A DNA stretch of 64,000 nucleotides from Lachnospiraceae bacterium (GCA_910575275.1 CAJTEE010000004.1:43703-107702), one strand, 5' to 3'. Positions 1 to 9,766 are shown, counted from the first letter of the stretch. Numbers and translations are program-made. The notes: generated by a model not told the origin, from the letters alone.

Positions 1-131
1 TCATAGCATTTCCACTCGCCGTCTTCCATCATCCAAGTTCCCTTGGCTGCTGCGAAAGAAGTCATGGAAGCGCCTAATGCCAGCAGGGCTGCCGCAGATA
101 CGACTGCAGCAATTTTTGTCTGCTTTCTCAT
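1..131 (-). CDS. Secreted cell-wall-binding repeat protein, C-terminus cut by window edge
   Basis: Only the first 43 codons lie in the window; the rest runs off the left edge. The visible protein starts with a typical signal peptide (positive MRKQTK, hydrophobic Ala/Leu core, cleavage near SFAAA). It continues with GTWMMEDGEW, which resembles the start of a choline-binding/cell-wall-binding repeat. The ATG at 131 has an AAGGAG ribosome site 10-12 bases upstream. The repeat-type start and the phosphocholine gene just across the divergent intergenic region suggest an exported wall-attached protein. Nothing can be said about its catalytic domain, if it has one. Confidence 0.6.
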   Translation of the reverse strand, partial: MRKQTKIAAVVSAAALLALGASMTSFAAAKGTWMMEDGEWKCY

Positions 132-196
132 AATGAATGCACTCTCCTTTTTTCTTTTTGAAACGTTTTTGAAATTCCTAATTGCATTACGAGGCC

Positions 197-225
197 ATTA
201 TACTTCTGATAAGGGAAATTATCAA
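197..225 (-). promoter_or_regulatory. Sigma-A-type promoter for the leftmost secreted protein
   Basis: Read on the minus strand: TTGATA, 17 bases, TATAAT. It lies about 65 bases upstream of the start codon at 131. Confidence 0.6.
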
Positions 226-439
226 TAGTTTTTTTACAAATTTTGCAGATTTTTTTAAATCTGTAACTATCTTTCCCCTGTCCGCTGTATTCTGTTCCTC
301 GGATACAACCACATTATAGTATAATTTCTTAAGAAATACCATAACATTTCTCTGTTTATTTTCTTACGAAAATATTACTTTCCGGGATTTTTAGGCCATT
401 ATTGTATTTATATAAGTACAATAATAGCTTTTTACCCCC
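226..439. other. AT-rich intergenic spacer without a recognised gene
   Basis: The stretch between the two divergent promoters is strongly AT-rich and holds no convincing ORF on either strand. It probably carries upstream promoter elements. No operator could be named. Confidence 0.5.
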
Positions 440-467
440 TTGTAATTCCGTCAGTGTGTGGTATAAT
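440..467 (+). promoter_or_regulatory. Promoter for the phosphocholine fusion gene
   Basis: TTGTAA, 16 bases, then a perfect TATAAT, about 100 bases upstream of the start codon. The spacing is good and no other -10 box in the region is as close to consensus. Confidence 0.6.
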
Positions 468-566
468 GTTCATATGTTTTAATTGTTTATTACTTTTTGA
501 ACATGTCGATCTCCGCCTGACGGGCGGAACTTCTCAATAAATATGTATATCTTTCAGGAGGCAGAA

Positions 567-2414
567 ATGATGGATCGTTACGGGCTGCTTTGCCGGAATA
601 TTTATGATAACCGGAGAATCACGCAAAGGGAACTGGCGGCCGCCATGAATCTTTCCCTGGGGACCTGCAACCATTTGATAAAGGAAGCGCAGGCACGTAA
701 GTTGATTTCTTATGACGCAGATGCCGGCGAATACTCCTTATTGAAGGAGGGCGTACGGCTCTTGATGAAATACCGGGTGGACAGTGCGGTCATCCTGGCG
801 GCAGGCTTTGGATCCCGCTTCGTACCGCTTACCTTTGAAACTCCAAAGGGGCTTTTAGAAGTATTCGGCGAACGGATGGTGGAAAGGCAGATTAAACAGC
901 TCCACGAAGCTGGAATCATGGATATTACAATCATGGTCGGTTATCTGAAGGAAAAATTCGAATATCTGATTGACAAATATAATGTTAAGCTTCTCTATAA
1001 CCCGGAGTATCATGAAAAAAATACGCTTTCCACTCTCTGGCACGCCAGAGACTGCTTTAAAGGGAAAAATACGTACCTGCTTTCCTCAGATAACTGGATC
1101 CGCACCAATATGTATCACACCTATGAATGCGGTGCCTGGTACTCCGCTTCCTTTATGAAAGGAAAAACCTCCGAGTGGTGCTTAAGCTTTAATAAAAAAG
1201 GTCTCCTAACCGGCGTTGCGATCGGCGGCATGGATTCCTGGGTCATGTACGGGCCTGCCTTTTTCTCAAAAGAATTTTCTGAACTGTTTTTCCCGGTTCT
1301 TGAGAACTATTATAAAGCGCCCGGCACAGAGCAGATGTTCTGGGAACAGCCCCTTGCGGATCTCCTGAATGGGACGGCCGGGGAACATCTTCCCGGCGTC
1401 GAAGCGCCGCCCGTCCCGGATATCTACATTAATAAGCAGCCGGAAGGCCAGGTATACGAATTCGAAAATCTCGAAGAACTTCGGTTGTTTGACAGCCGTT
1501 ATCAGGACCATTCTGACAGCGCTGCCATGCAGCTGATCTCCGAGGTACTCCATATCCCGGAATCCGAGATTACCGACCTGCGTCGTTTAAAAGCCGGCAT
1601 GACCAACCAGTCCTTTCTGTTCCGGGCAAACGGACGCTCCTACATCTGCCGTGTGCCGGGCCCCGGCACCGACAAGCTTATAAACCGCCGCCAGGAAAAA
1701 GCCGTCTACGACACGGTCAAGCATCTGGATCTCTCAGAGCATGTAGTCTACATGAGCGCGGACACGGGCTATAAAATCTCTGAATACTACGAGGGAGCAA
1801 GAAACGGCAACCCGAAAGATCTGGATGACATTACACAGGGCATGAGGCTTTTGCATCGGCTGCATGACTCGAAGCTTTCCGTGGAACACCGCTTTGACGT
1901 CCGGGAACGGATCGACTTTTATGAAACGCTTTGCGCCGGGTATGAGCGGCAGCTTTTTGAAGATTATTCTATGGTCCGCAGCCATATGAACGGCCTGCTC
2001 GATCGCCTGGAGCGCTTAAACAGACCACAGGTCCTCTCCCACATCGACAGCGTCTGTGACAACATCCTGTTTCTTCCGGATGGATCACTCCGGCTGATTG
2101 ACTGGGAGTACGCAGGCATGTGTGACCCGTTAATTGACGTAAGCATGTGTGCAATCTATTCCTACTATAGTGAAGAAGAAATAAACCGCCTTTTGCGCAT
2201 CTATCTCCACCGGGAACCGAAGGCGGAGGAGCGGTTTATCTATTATTCCTACATCGCTCTTGGAGGGTTTTTATGGTGCCTCTGGGCCGTTTATAAAAGC
2301 AGCCTGGGAGAAGAATTCGGAGAGTACACTCTTATCATGTACCGATACGCAAAAAATTATTACAGGAAGATCATCACGGCGCCGGAATTCCTGGAGATTG
2401 GTATGGCCCCGTAG
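567..2414 (+). CDS. HTH - LicC-like cytidylyltransferase - LicA-like choline kinase fusion
   Basis: A single protein of about 615 residues appears to join three functions. Residues 2-60 form a winged-helix HTH of MarR-like type (ITQRELAAAMNLS, then a recognition helix). Residues about 72-290 are a nucleotidyltransferase with the signature VILAAGFGSRF and the lysine motif TPKGLLEVFGE, as in LicC CTP:phosphocholine cytidylyltransferases. Residues about 330-600 are a choline/aminoglycoside-kinase fold with the loop HIDSVCDN and LIDWEYAG. Together these would phosphorylate choline and activate it as CDP-choline for decorating cell-surface polymers. The next gene and the leftmost gene carry choline-binding-type repeats, which fits. 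AGGAGG at 556-561 favours ATG 567 (or 570) over the upstream ATG at 543. The HTH may serve in autoregulation or as a structural cap; that is inference. Substrate could also be ethanolamine or another amino-alcohol. Confidence 0.8.
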   Translation: MMDRYGLLCRNIYDNRRITQRELAAAMNLSLGTCNHLIKEAQARKLISYDADAGEYSLLKEGVRLLMKYRVDSAVILAAGFGSRFVPLTFETPKGLLEVFGERMVERQIKQLHEAGIMDITIMVGYLKEKFEYLIDKYNVKLLYNPEYHEKNTLSTLWHARDCFKGKNTYLLSSDNWIRTNMYHTYECGAWYSASFMKGKTSEWCLSFNKKGLLTGVAIGGMDSWVMYGPAFFSKEFSELFFPVLENYYKAPGTEQMFWEQPLADLLNGTAGEHLPGVEAPPVPDIYINKQPEGQVYEFENLEELRLFDSRYQDHSDSAAMQLISEVLHIPESEITDLRRLKAGMTNQSFLFRANGRSYICRVPGPGTDKLINRRQEKAVYDTVKHLDLSEHVVYMSADTGYKISEYYEGARNGNPKDLDDITQGMRLLHRLHDSKLSVEHRFDVRERIDFYETLCAGYERQLFEDYSMVRSHMNGLLDRLERLNRPQVLSHIDSVCDNILFLPDGSLRLIDWEYAGMCDPLIDVSMCAIYSYYSEEEINRLLRIYLHREPKAEERFIYYSYIALGGFLWCLWAVYKSSLGEEFGEYTLIMYRYAKNYYRKIITAPEFLEIGMAP

Positions 2415-2510
2415 ATCTCCTTCCCCAAATTCCGCACAAATTTTTCAAGACGAATGCCGGATCCTGTGTTATACTATAGAAATCAGGTAGTGCACTAAAG
2501 GGGGATTTTT

Positions 2511-4559
2511 ATGATACAAAGGAAGCGGCTCGCTGCCATGCTGATAAGCGCTGCGCTGTCGGCGGCGGCATTGTCTCCTGCTTACCCGGTATATGCGGCG
2601 GCATGGGAACGAGGCGCCAACGGGGCTTATATAGGAAGCGACGGCTCATCGCTTACAGGGGTTTTGTCCCGCGGCGTTGACGTGTCACACTGGAAGCAGA
2701 ATATCGACTGGAATGCGGTTGCCACAGACGATATACAATTTGCCATGCTTGGGGCACGTTATAACAACGCCGTTGATCCATATTTTGATGCAAACGCGCG
2801 CGGTGCCTACAGCGCGGGCTTACGCATCGGCGTCTATCTCTACTCCTATGCGACCACAACGGCCATGGCAGAGCAGGAGGCGGATTTTGTCCTCACTCTC
2901 ATTAAGGATTATCCCATCTCCTACCCTGTTGTTTTTGACGTAGAAGCGTCGGAGATGAACGGCCTCTCGCCCTCGGAGCTTGCCGCCGTGATCAATGCCT
3001 TCTGCAAAAAGATCGAGAGTGCCGGCTACTATCCGATGCTCTATACGAATGATTACTGGCTGTCCAATAAGATCGACATGTCTAAGATCCACTGGGACGT
3101 ATGGGTTGCACGCTATAATGTTAAGCCCGCCTATACGGGCGCCGCCATGTGGCAGGCCACCAACGAAGGGCAGGTAAACGGTATTTCCGGCAATGTGGAC
3201 ATTAACTTCACCTTCAAAAACTTTTCGGACAAGATTCCGGCAAACCGGTGGCGGCTGATCGGCGGCAAATGGTATTACTACAAAAATCATGTCAAGCAGA
3301 CCGGCTGGATTCATGACGGGCAGAGCTGGTATTATCTGAACGCCGACGGGACGCAGTACAAGGGCTGGCTTAATCTGAACGGTATTTACTACTATTTGGA
3401 CGCATCCACCGGCCAAATGAAGACCGGCTGGCAAAAGCTTGACAACCAATGGTATTTCCTGAAGAACGACGGGACTATGGCAAATGAATGGCTGCAGCTT
3501 GACGGCACCTATTACTATCTCTTAAACGGCGTGATGGTGACCGGCTGGCTTCGGATCGGGTCGGATTATTATTACATGAAGGGCGACGGCGCCATGGTAA
3601 CCGGCTGGCGCAAAATGGACGGCTCCTATTACTTCTTTGCCGCAGACGGAAGACTGGTACGTGGCCTTGCCGACATCGACGGAAAGCGGTACTATCTGCA
3701 GGCAGACGGAACCATGGCCACAGGCTGGCGGACCATCGACAACACAAACTACTACTTCAGCGCAAGCGGTGCGATGGCGTCTGGCTGGGAAAAAATCAAC
3801 AACTCCTGGTATTACTTCCACACGGATGGGCGCATGGTGACCGGCTGGCTCCAGATTCATGACAGCTACTATTACCTCCATACCGACGGACGCATGGTAA
3901 CCGGCTGGCAAAACGACGGAACCAATACCTATTACATGGATCCCTCCTCCGGTAAAATGGCAATAGGCTGGAAAAAGATCGACGGGGCCTGGTATTACTT
4001 TAATTCGTCGGGACACAGGAGCACCGGATGGTTGAGGCTTGGAGAAAGCTACTACTATCTGCTGTCTGACGGACGCATGGCGGCCGGCGGCTCCTACACG
4101 ATTAACGGCATCAATTACACCTTTAACAATGACGGCATCTGCCAGAACGAGGCCTCGGCCATCGACGGCGGCTCGGCTCAAAGCGTGTACACTTCGCCGG
4201 ATATGAACACAGCGCCTAATTCGGAGCGGACAGCCTGGAACTCTCTGCCGGGAAGCACCAATGTTCCAAATTACAGTTCAAACGCTCCGGGCACAGAATC
4301 CGTTTCCTTCAACAGCCAGGGCATGAATGCCGGCGGCGGTTCCTACAGTCTGATCGGCCCGGGGAGCTCCTCTCCAAACGGCTCCGGGGCAGGTAGCGGG
4401 GTCGGGATACCGTCCGGCACCGCGTCACACGGGACCTCGGGGCAGCCGGGCAGCCAAACTACAGGCACACAGAGCCAGCCGGGGCAGCCGTCAAACAATT
4501 CCGGCTCCGGTCAGAAAAAATCCGGGCTCAGTTCCTATCAAACCACCGGGCCCAGATAG
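2511..4559 (+). CDS. GH25 muramidase (lysozyme) with choline-binding-type repeats
   Basis: A 682-residue secreted enzyme. The signal peptide spans residues 1-29 (cleavage near VYA-AAW). The GH25 domain covers about 52-240, with the conserved start GVDVSHW (Asp57) and the catalytic pair Asp143/Glu145 in VVFDVEA. It should cut the N-acetylmuramic acid beta-1,4 linkage in peptidoglycan. Residues about 245-560 are roughly fifteen tandem 20-residue repeats of the GW-YY type (TGWxxxDGxWYYxxxDGxM), which bind choline or related wall polymers. The last 120 residues are Ser/Gly/Gln/Asn-rich low complexity without a wall-sorting motif. The start is supported by AAAGGGGG upstream. A lone TATACT at 2470-2475 may be its -10 box, but no good -35 was found. 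It probably acts in autolysis or wall remodelling. Confidence 0.88.
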   Translation: MIQRKRLAAMLISAALSAAALSPAYPVYAAAWERGANGAYIGSDGSSLTGVLSRGVDVSHWKQNIDWNAVATDDIQFAMLGARYNNAVDPYFDANARGAYSAGLRIGVYLYSYATTTAMAEQEADFVLTLIKDYPISYPVVFDVEASEMNGLSPSELAAVINAFCKKIESAGYYPMLYTNDYWLSNKIDMSKIHWDVWVARYNVKPAYTGAAMWQATNEGQVNGISGNVDINFTFKNFSDKIPANRWRLIGGKWYYYKNHVKQTGWIHDGQSWYYLNADGTQYKGWLNLNGIYYYLDASTGQMKTGWQKLDNQWYFLKNDGTMANEWLQLDGTYYYLLNGVMVTGWLRIGSDYYYMKGDGAMVTGWRKMDGSYYFFAADGRLVRGLADIDGKRYYLQADGTMATGWRTIDNTNYYFSASGAMASGWEKINNSWYYFHTDGRMVTGWLQIHDSYYYLHTDGRMVTGWQNDGTNTYYMDPSSGKMAIGWKKIDGAWYYFNSSGHRSTGWLRLGESYYYLLSDGRMAAGGSYTINGINYTFNNDGICQNEASAIDGGSAQSVYTSPDMNTAPNSERTAWNSLPGSTNVPNYSSNAPGTESVSFNSQGMNAGGGSYSLIGPGSSSPNGSGAGSGVGIPSGTASHGTSGQPGSQTTGTQSQPGQPSNNSGSGQKKSGLSSYQTTGPR

Positions 4560-4603
4560 GATCAGAAATGGCATACCTATTTATTTCTATCGTTCAAAAT
4601 TGC

Positions 4604-4644
4604 AAAACGGCTGCAGATCCTCGGATTGAATCTGCAGCCGTTTT
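4604..4644. terminator. Bidirectional rho-independent terminator
   Basis: A perfect 15-base inverted repeat (arms 4604-4618 and 4630-4644, AAAACGGCTGCAGAT type) with an 11-base loop. It has A-run and T-run ends and sits between the convergent lysozyme and glutamine synthetase genes, so it can serve both. Confidence 0.85.
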
Positions 4645-4670
4645 ATGCACACACTTTTTTACTTCTGCCA

Positions 4671-6788
4671 CTACACTTCAAAAATCAGATCTCCATAGCT
4701 CGGGAACGGCCAGTACCCTTTGTCAACCAACATTTCCAGCCTGTCTGCCGGCGCACGCAGCGCTGCCATGGCAGGAACGATCTCATCATAGCAGGCATGC
4801 GCGCGTTCACACATCCCCTCCCGTGCCGCGCAGGTCTTGATTTTTTCCTCAAGCGTGGATAATGCCGCCTTCATTTCCGACAGAAGGTCAGAAGTCTCTA
4901 AAAGCAATTCGGTCTGCACGCTGACATCGGCCTCCGGACACGCTGCCCGGACTGCGGACAAAGAATTGGCCAGAACGATCGTATATCGGATGACTGCCGG
5001 GATGATCTGTTTTCCGGCCATATCGATCATCGTTTTCGCCTCAATATTGACGGATTTTGCATATGCCTCGTACTCGATCTCCGCGCGGGCCTCCAGCTCG
5101 GCCTTCGTGTAGACACCGAAATCGCCAAACAGTTTAAACGCCTTCTCCGTGACCAGCGAGGGAATCGAATCCACCATGCATTTCAGGTTCAGAAGCCCTC
5201 TGCGGGCAGCCTCCTCAACCCATGCATCCGTATAGCCATTCCCGTTAAAAATAATCCGGCGGTGTTCTACAAGCAGCCGTTTGATCAGATTATGGACAGC
5301 CAGATCAAAGTCATCGGCGGCCTCCAGCTCATCAGCCGCTTCTTTAAATGCCTCGGCCACAATCGTATTTAAAACCACATTGGATTCCGCCACAGAGTCC
5401 GAGGAGCCGACCATGCGGAACTCAAATTTGTTGCCGGTAAATGCAAAGGGCGACGTGCGGTTCCTATCCGTGGCATCCTTGTCAAAATCAGGAAGTGTCG
5501 TCACACCGGTCATGAGCTTCCCGCCGGTTTTGGAATGCGTCGCAGAACCCGTACTGCAGAGCTGGTCGATCACATCCTCGATCTGTTCACCGACGAAGAT
5601 GGAAATGATCGCCGGCGGCGCCTCCTGGGCTCCGAGTCTGTAATCGTTCCCCGGAACCGCGGCAGACTGGCGCAGAAGATCCGCATGCACATCCACGGCC
5701 TTCATGATACAGGCCAGAACCAGCAGGAACTGAATATTTTCATGTGGTGTGATTCCCGGGTCCAGCATATTGATCCCCGTATCGGAGGCCAACGACCAGT
5801 TATTATGCTTTCCGGAACCATTGACGCCCTGAAACGGCTTTTCGTGGAGCAGGCAGGCCAGCCCGCGGCGGCTTGCCACCTTCTTCATGGTCTCCATCAC
5901 GATCTGGTTGTTATCCACCGCCAGATTCGCCTTCTCATAAATCGGTGCAAGCTCATGCTGGGCGGGAGCGACCTCGTTATGCTGCGTCTTTGCCGGGACA
6001 CCAAGCTTCCAAAGCTCCTCGTTGAGCTCCTTCATGTACGCGCCGATCCGCTCACGGATCACACCGTAGTAATGGTCATCCATCTCCTGGCCCTTCGGCG
6101 GCATGGCCCCAAACAGTGTACGGCCCGTATAGATAAGGTCCTTCCTCTGCATGTATTTATCCCGGTCCACCAGGAAATATTCCTGCTCCGGGCCGACACA
6201 AGGGGTCACCCGCTTGACAGCGGTATTGCCGAACAGATGGAAAATCCGCACCGCCTGCTTATCAATCGCCTCCATGGAGCGCAAAAGCGGCGTCTTTTTA
6301 TCAAGCGCCTCTCCTTTATAGGAACAGAAGGCTGTCGGGATACAAAGCGTCACGCCGGTTGCATCCTTTTTTAAAAACGCCGGTGACGTACAATCCCAGG
6401 CCGTGTAGCCACGAGCCTCAAAGGTCGCGCGCAGACCGCCGGATGGGAACGAGGAGCCGTCTGTCTCTCCCTTAATGAGTTCCTTCCCGGACAGGTTCAT
6501 GCGTACGGTGCCCATTGAGTCCGGGCTTCCGATAAAGGAATCATGCTTCTCCGCCGTTACACCGGTCAAGGGTTGGAACCAGTGCGTGTAATGAGTCGCA
6601 CCGTTCTCGACGGCCCATTCCTTCATCGCATGAGCCACCGCGTCTGCAATCGACGGGTCAAGTTGGCTTCCGTTTTCGATCGTCTCTGCCAGCCTTATGT
6701 AAATGTCTCTCGGCAGACGCTCTTTCATTACAGTTTCGTTAAATACGTTCTCTCCAAAAATCGCTGCCACATTGACGGCTTCGCTCAT
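4671..6788 (-). CDS. glnN: Glutamine synthetase type III
   Basis: A 705-residue protein of the length typical for GSIII, much longer than GSI or GSII. It makes glutamine from glutamate, ammonia and ATP. Family signatures seen are the glutamate-binding stretch [15 protein letters not shown] near the middle, [10 protein letters not shown], and [15 protein letters not shown] at 6788 follows AGGAGGAGCAGAGGT. No nitrogen-regulator partner lies next to it. Its 5' side begins only about 20 bases from repeat copy A, so its promoter probably lies within or across that repeat. Confidence 0.95.
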   Translation of the reverse strand: MSEAVNVAAIFGENVFNETVMKERLPRDIYIRLAETIENGSQLDPSIADAVAHAMKEWAVENGATHYTHWFQPLTGVTAEKHDSFIGSPDSMGTVRMNLSGKELIKGETDGSSFPSGGLRATFEARGYTAWDCTSPAFLKKDATGVTLCIPTAFCSYKGEALDKKTPLLRSMEAIDKQAVRIFHLFGNTAVKRVTPCVGPEQEYFLVDRDKYMQRKDLIYTGRTLFGAMPPKGQEMDDHYYGVIRERIGAYMKELNEELWKLGVPAKTQHNEVAPAQHELAPIYEKANLAVDNNQIVMETMKKVASRRGLACLLHEKPFQGVNGSGKHNNWSLASDTGINMLDPGITPHENIQFLLVLACIMKAVDVHADLLRQSAAVPGNDYRLGAQEAPPAIISIFVGEQIEDVIDQLCSTGSATHSKTGGKLMTGVTTLPDFDKDATDRNRTSPFAFTGNKFEFRMVGSSDSVAESNVVLNTIVAEAFKEAADELEAADDFDLAVHNLIKRLLVEHRRIIFNGNGYTDAWVEEAARRGLLNLKCMVDSIPSLVTEKAFKLFGDFGVYTKAELEARAEIEYEAYAKSVNIEAKTMIDMAGKQIIPAVIRYTIVLANSLSAVRAACPEADVSVQTELLLETSDLLSEMKAALSTLEEKIKTCAAREGMCERAHACYDEIVPAMAALRAPADRLEMLVDKGYWPFPSYGDLIFEV

Positions 6789-6809
6789 ACCTCTGCTCCT
6801 CCTGGTTAT

Positions 6810-6945
6810 AAAAAAGTGTGCGCTTAGCGCGAAGTGACCTCACTCCGTGCGAGGCCGCATTCCGTTGGGTCAGACTCTGCGCATCCTGGCCCGGCAGGGC
6901 CCTTTATCTTATAGGAAATTTTAAAGGAATTTCCTATAAGATAAA
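6810..6945. repeat. Dispersed intergenic repeat family, copy A
   Basis: It starts with AAAAAAGTGTGCGC and contains AGTGACCTCACT and CAGACTCTGCGCATCCTG, both also found in copy C. It ends in a perfect 18-base inverted repeat (6903-6920 with 6928-6945, core TTATAGGAAATT) around a 7-base loop. Copy B has the same hairpin type with the same loop length. It lies upstream of glnN. Function is unknown. Confidence 0.75.
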
Positions 6946-6971
6946 AATGTACTCTCGGAATCCGAGAGTAC
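6943..6971 (-). terminator. Rho-independent terminator of fba
   Basis: An 11-base perfect inverted repeat, GTACTCTCGGA and its complement with one base between. On the minus strand a five-T run follows. It lies 60 bases past the fba stop codon. Confidence 0.65.
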
Positions 6972-7030
6972 ACATAAATCCGCCGGGGAAAAAATATCTT
7001 CTCCCCCGGCAGAAACTTTTCCTGTATCGG

Positions 7031-7894
7031 TCAGGCCTTGCCGACAGAGCCGAACATCTCCATTTTCTCCTTGACCGTCTGTTTGATCGCCTCTGCGCCC
7101 GGAGCCAGCAGTTTTCTTGGATCATAGCCCTTACCCTGCTGATCCTTTCCGGCCTCAATGTATTCTCTGGTTGCCGCCGCGAACGAGAGCTGGCATTCCG
7201 TATTGACATTGATCTTTGCCACACCGAGGGAGATCGCCTTCTTGATCATATCCTCCGGGATTCCTGTACCGCCATGTAAAACAAGCGGCATCTTGCCCAC
7301 CTTCTCCTGGATCGCGGCAAGCGTCTCAAAGCTTAAGCCCTGCCAGTTTGCCGGATATTTGCCGTGGATATTGCCGATTCCGGCCGCCAGCATATCAATG
7401 CCAAGGTCCGCAATCCGTTTGCATTCGTCAGGGTCTGCACACTCACCCATGCCGACGACGCCATCCTCCTCGCCGCCGATCGAGCCAACCTCCGCCTCGA
7501 TGGACATGCCCTTTTCACGGCAGATTGCCACTAATTCTTTCGTTTTTTCCACATTCTCCTCAATCGGATAATGGGAACCGTCAAACATAATCGAGGAAAA
7601 TCCGGCCTCGATGCACTTTAAGCAACCCTCATACGTACCATGATCCAGATGCAGGGCAACCGGAACCGTGATCTTTAACTCCTCGATCATCGCCTTTACC
7701 ATCGCGGTAACCGTCTTAAAGCCGGTCATGTACTTCCCTGCGCCCTCGGATACACCCAGAATGACCGGGGATCTCAACTCCTCCGCCGTCAAAAGAATGG
7801 ACTTTGTCCACTCCAGGTTATTGATGTTAAACGCGCCGACTGCATATTTTCCGTCTCTTGCTTTTTCGAGCATTTCTTTTGCTGTTACCAACAT
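7031..7894 (-). CDS. fba: Class II fructose-1,6-bisphosphate aldolase
   Basis: 287 residues, the usual size for class II aldolases. It splits fructose-1,6-bisphosphate into glyceraldehyde-3-phosphate and dihydroxyacetone phosphate using zinc. Visible family motifs are VPVALHLDHGTYEGC (zinc His and catalytic Asp region), SSIMFDGSHYPIEENV, IGGEEDG, LVLHGGTGIPEDM and KINVNTECQ. The start MLVTAKEMLEKARDGKYAVGAF is canonical. A single-gene unit: its own promoter overlaps the end of thrC and a terminator follows. Confidence 0.95.
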   Translation of the reverse strand: MLVTAKEMLEKARDGKYAVGAFNINNLEWTKSILLTAEELRSPVILGVSEGAGKYMTGFKTVTAMVKAMIEELKITVPVALHLDHGTYEGCLKCIEAGFSSIMFDGSHYPIEENVEKTKELVAICREKGMSIEAEVGSIGGEEDGVVGMGECADPDECKRIADLGIDMLAAGIGNIHGKYPANWQGLSFETLAAIQEKVGKMPLVLHGGTGIPEDMIKKAISLGVAKINVNTECQLSFAAATREYIEAGKDQQGKGYDPRKLLAPGAEAIKQTVKEKMEMFGSVGKA

Positions 7895-8001
7895 AATTCC
7901 GAACCTCCATCCTTTATTTTGCGCTTTGCGCTTTTGATTAAATATAGCATGATTTGTCTCGGTAACTGTCCTCCCTTCGGGCGAACGCAGAAACCGTCAT
8001 G

Positions 8002-8033
8002 CGTGGTATAATCTCTGCAGAGATTATACCACG
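8002..8033. promoter_or_regulatory. Perfect 32-bp palindrome upstream of fba
   Basis: CGTGGTATAATCTCTG is followed directly by its exact reverse complement. It contains the fba -10 box on the minus strand and a mirror TATAAT on the plus strand, and starts 11 bases from the thrC stop. It could be an operator, a terminator stem without a T-run for thrC, or both. Confidence 0.6.
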
Positions 8034-8051
8034 AACATGAAGCTCATGCAA
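8023..8051 (-). promoter_or_regulatory. Promoter for fba
   Basis: Minus strand: TTGCAT, 17 bases, TATAAT. The -35 box lies in the last codons of thrC. Transcription would start inside the palindrome and give a leader of about 120 bases. Confidence 0.55.
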
Positions 8052-9546
8052 GGCCCCGTGAGGCATTCAGGATCGTTCGCACCGTCTCTTTCATCTCCTC
8101 CGGCCTGCACGTGCGGTCATGGAGGATTTTCGCTTCCCGGATCTCCTCGATCGCCGGGGGGATCGCTACGCCAGAAAGCCGTCTAAGCTCGTCGATCAGC
8201 TTAAACTCGTCTGTCTCCTCCGCCTTCCCGAGTACTGCCTCCACGACACTTCTCGAAAACTTATAGGGACTGGCCGTTGATGCGATGACCGTCTTTTTGG
8301 CATCCTTCGTTTTTCCCCTGTACTGCCCGTACACAGCCGCCGCTACGCCTGTATGGGGATCAATCAGATAGCCGGTGTCATCAAAAAGCTGTCTGATTTT
8401 GGCCGCATTTTCGTCCATCCTTGCATAGCCCGCGGTGAAGTCGGCCATAAATGCTTTCATATCCAGCGTGATCTCATATTTTCCCTTTGTCTGCAGTTGT
8501 TCCATGATCGTCTTTGTCTTGGCGGCATCACGCCCGCAGCTTAAATAAAGGAGACGCTCTAAGTTGCTTGACACCAGAATATCCATTGACGGGGACGTCG
8601 TCAAAAGAAACTCTCTGTTTTTATCATATTCTCCTGTCGTAAAGAAATCATACAGGACACGGTTGTCATTCGAGGCACAGATCAGCTTGTCAAACGGAAC
8701 CCCCATCCTCTTGGCCAGGTAAGCCGCCAGGATGTTTCCGAAATTTCCGGTCGGGACCGCTACATGGATCTTCTCCCCGTTTCGAATCTCACCATTTGCA
8801 TAAAGCTTTGCATATGCATATACATAATAGACGATCTGCGGCACCAGACGGCCGATATTGATGGAGTTGGCCGAGGAGAGCTGGAAGCCCAGCCCGTCAA
8901 GTTCCTTTTCAAATTCCTTGTCTCCAAAAATTCTTTTTACACCGGTCTGCGCATCGTCAAAATTTCCCAGGATGCCGACCACCGACGTATTGGCTCCTTT
9001 CTGGGTCAGCATCTGCAGCTCCTGCACACGGCTTACGCCATCCTTCGGATAAAATACGAGAATGCGCGTCCCCGGCACATCGGCAAAGCCTGCCATTGCG
9101 GCCTTCCCGGTATCGCCGGAGGTCGCCGTCAGGATCACAATCTCATTTTTGACCTGATTTTTCCTTGCGGCAACCGTCATCAGATGGGGAAGGATCGAGA
9201 GTGCCATATCCTTAAAGGCAATGGTTTTGCCGTGAAACAGCTCCAGGAAATAGACGCCTCCCGCCTTGACCAGAGGCGCGATCTCCTCCGTGTCAAACTT
9301 TTCATCATAGGCGCGGGCAATGCAGTCTCTGAGCTCCTCCTCCGTAAAGTCCGTAAGAAACTGCTTCATGACGGCATAGGCCGTCTCCTGATAGTTTAAC
9401 GCCGCCAGCTCCTCGATCGTCATGCCAAGCTGCGGAATACTCTCCGGCATATACAGGCCGCCGTCCCCGGCAAGCCCTCTCAAAATCGCCTGCGATGCGG
9501 TGATTCCCTTCTCGCCTCCACGTGTACTCTCATAAAATAGTTCCAT
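8044..9546 (-). CDS. thrC: Threonine synthase
   Basis: A 500-residue PLP enzyme that converts O-phospho-homoserine to threonine. Length and N-terminal signature (YESTRGGEKGITASQAIL, GDGGLYMPE) match the long bacterial/fungal-type threonine synthases. The PLP lysine lies in the FHGKTIAFKDMALSILP segment, and TATSGDTGKAA is the phosphate/PLP loop region. ATG at 9546 is chosen over an upstream in-frame ATG at 9627 because GAGGGAG lies just before it and the protein then begins at the family's usual position. Confidence 0.93.
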   Translation of the reverse strand: MELFYESTRGGEKGITASQAILRGLAGDGGLYMPESIPQLGMTIEELAALNYQETAYAVMKQFLTDFTEEELRDCIARAYDEKFDTEEIAPLVKAGGVYFLELFHGKTIAFKDMALSILPHLMTVAARKNQVKNEIVILTATSGDTGKAAMAGFADVPGTRILVFYPKDGVSRVQELQMLTQKGANTSVVGILGNFDDAQTGVKRIFGDKEFEKELDGLGFQLSSANSINIGRLVPQIVYYVYAYAKLYANGEIRNGEKIHVAVPTGNFGNILAAYLAKRMGVPFDKLICASNDNRVLYDFFTTGEYDKNREFLLTTSPSMDILVSSNLERLLYLSCGRDAAKTKTIMEQLQTKGKYEITLDMKAFMADFTAGYARMDENAAKIRQLFDDTGYLIDPHTGVAAAVYGQYRGKTKDAKKTVIASTASPYKFSRSVVEAVLGKAEETDEFKLIDELRRLSGVAIPPAIEEIREAKILHDRTCRPEEMKETVRTILNASRGLA

Positions 9547-9667
9547 GCTGCTCTCCCTCACTTTTTCTGTCGCTGCAGGCAACACCTCATACTGACCAAA
9601 GCACTGCCTCTGTATCTCCATATACATGCCTGTATGGTATCACAAATAACAACCTGCTTTGTCGTTT

Positions 9668-9696
9668 ACTATAGCATACTTCCAGGGCTCGTGCAA
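9668..9696 (-). promoter_or_regulatory. Promoter for thrC
   Basis: Minus strand: TTGCAC, 17 bases, TATAGT. The predicted leader is about 115 bases. No T-box or other named leader element was recognised in it. Confidence 0.55.
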
Positions 9697-9766
9697 GAAA
9701 GAATTTCGCTCTTTCCCCGCACCGATTTCAGGCTTTTCTCATATCTCATTTATAAGCAAACTGCGA

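Noticed and set aside
3522-4181. 219-codon minus-strand ORF across the lysozyme repeats
   Set aside because: The regular repeat DNA creates long open frames on the other strand; the sequence is only a mirror of the repeats.
5535-6374. 279-codon plus-strand ORF inside glnN
   Set aside because: It is antisense to a strongly conserved glutamine synthetase, has no ribosome site and shows no family features.
6903-6945. CRISPR-like palindromic repeat
   Set aside because: The hairpins in the intergenic repeats are single units without regularly spaced copies or spacers, and no cas gene is present.
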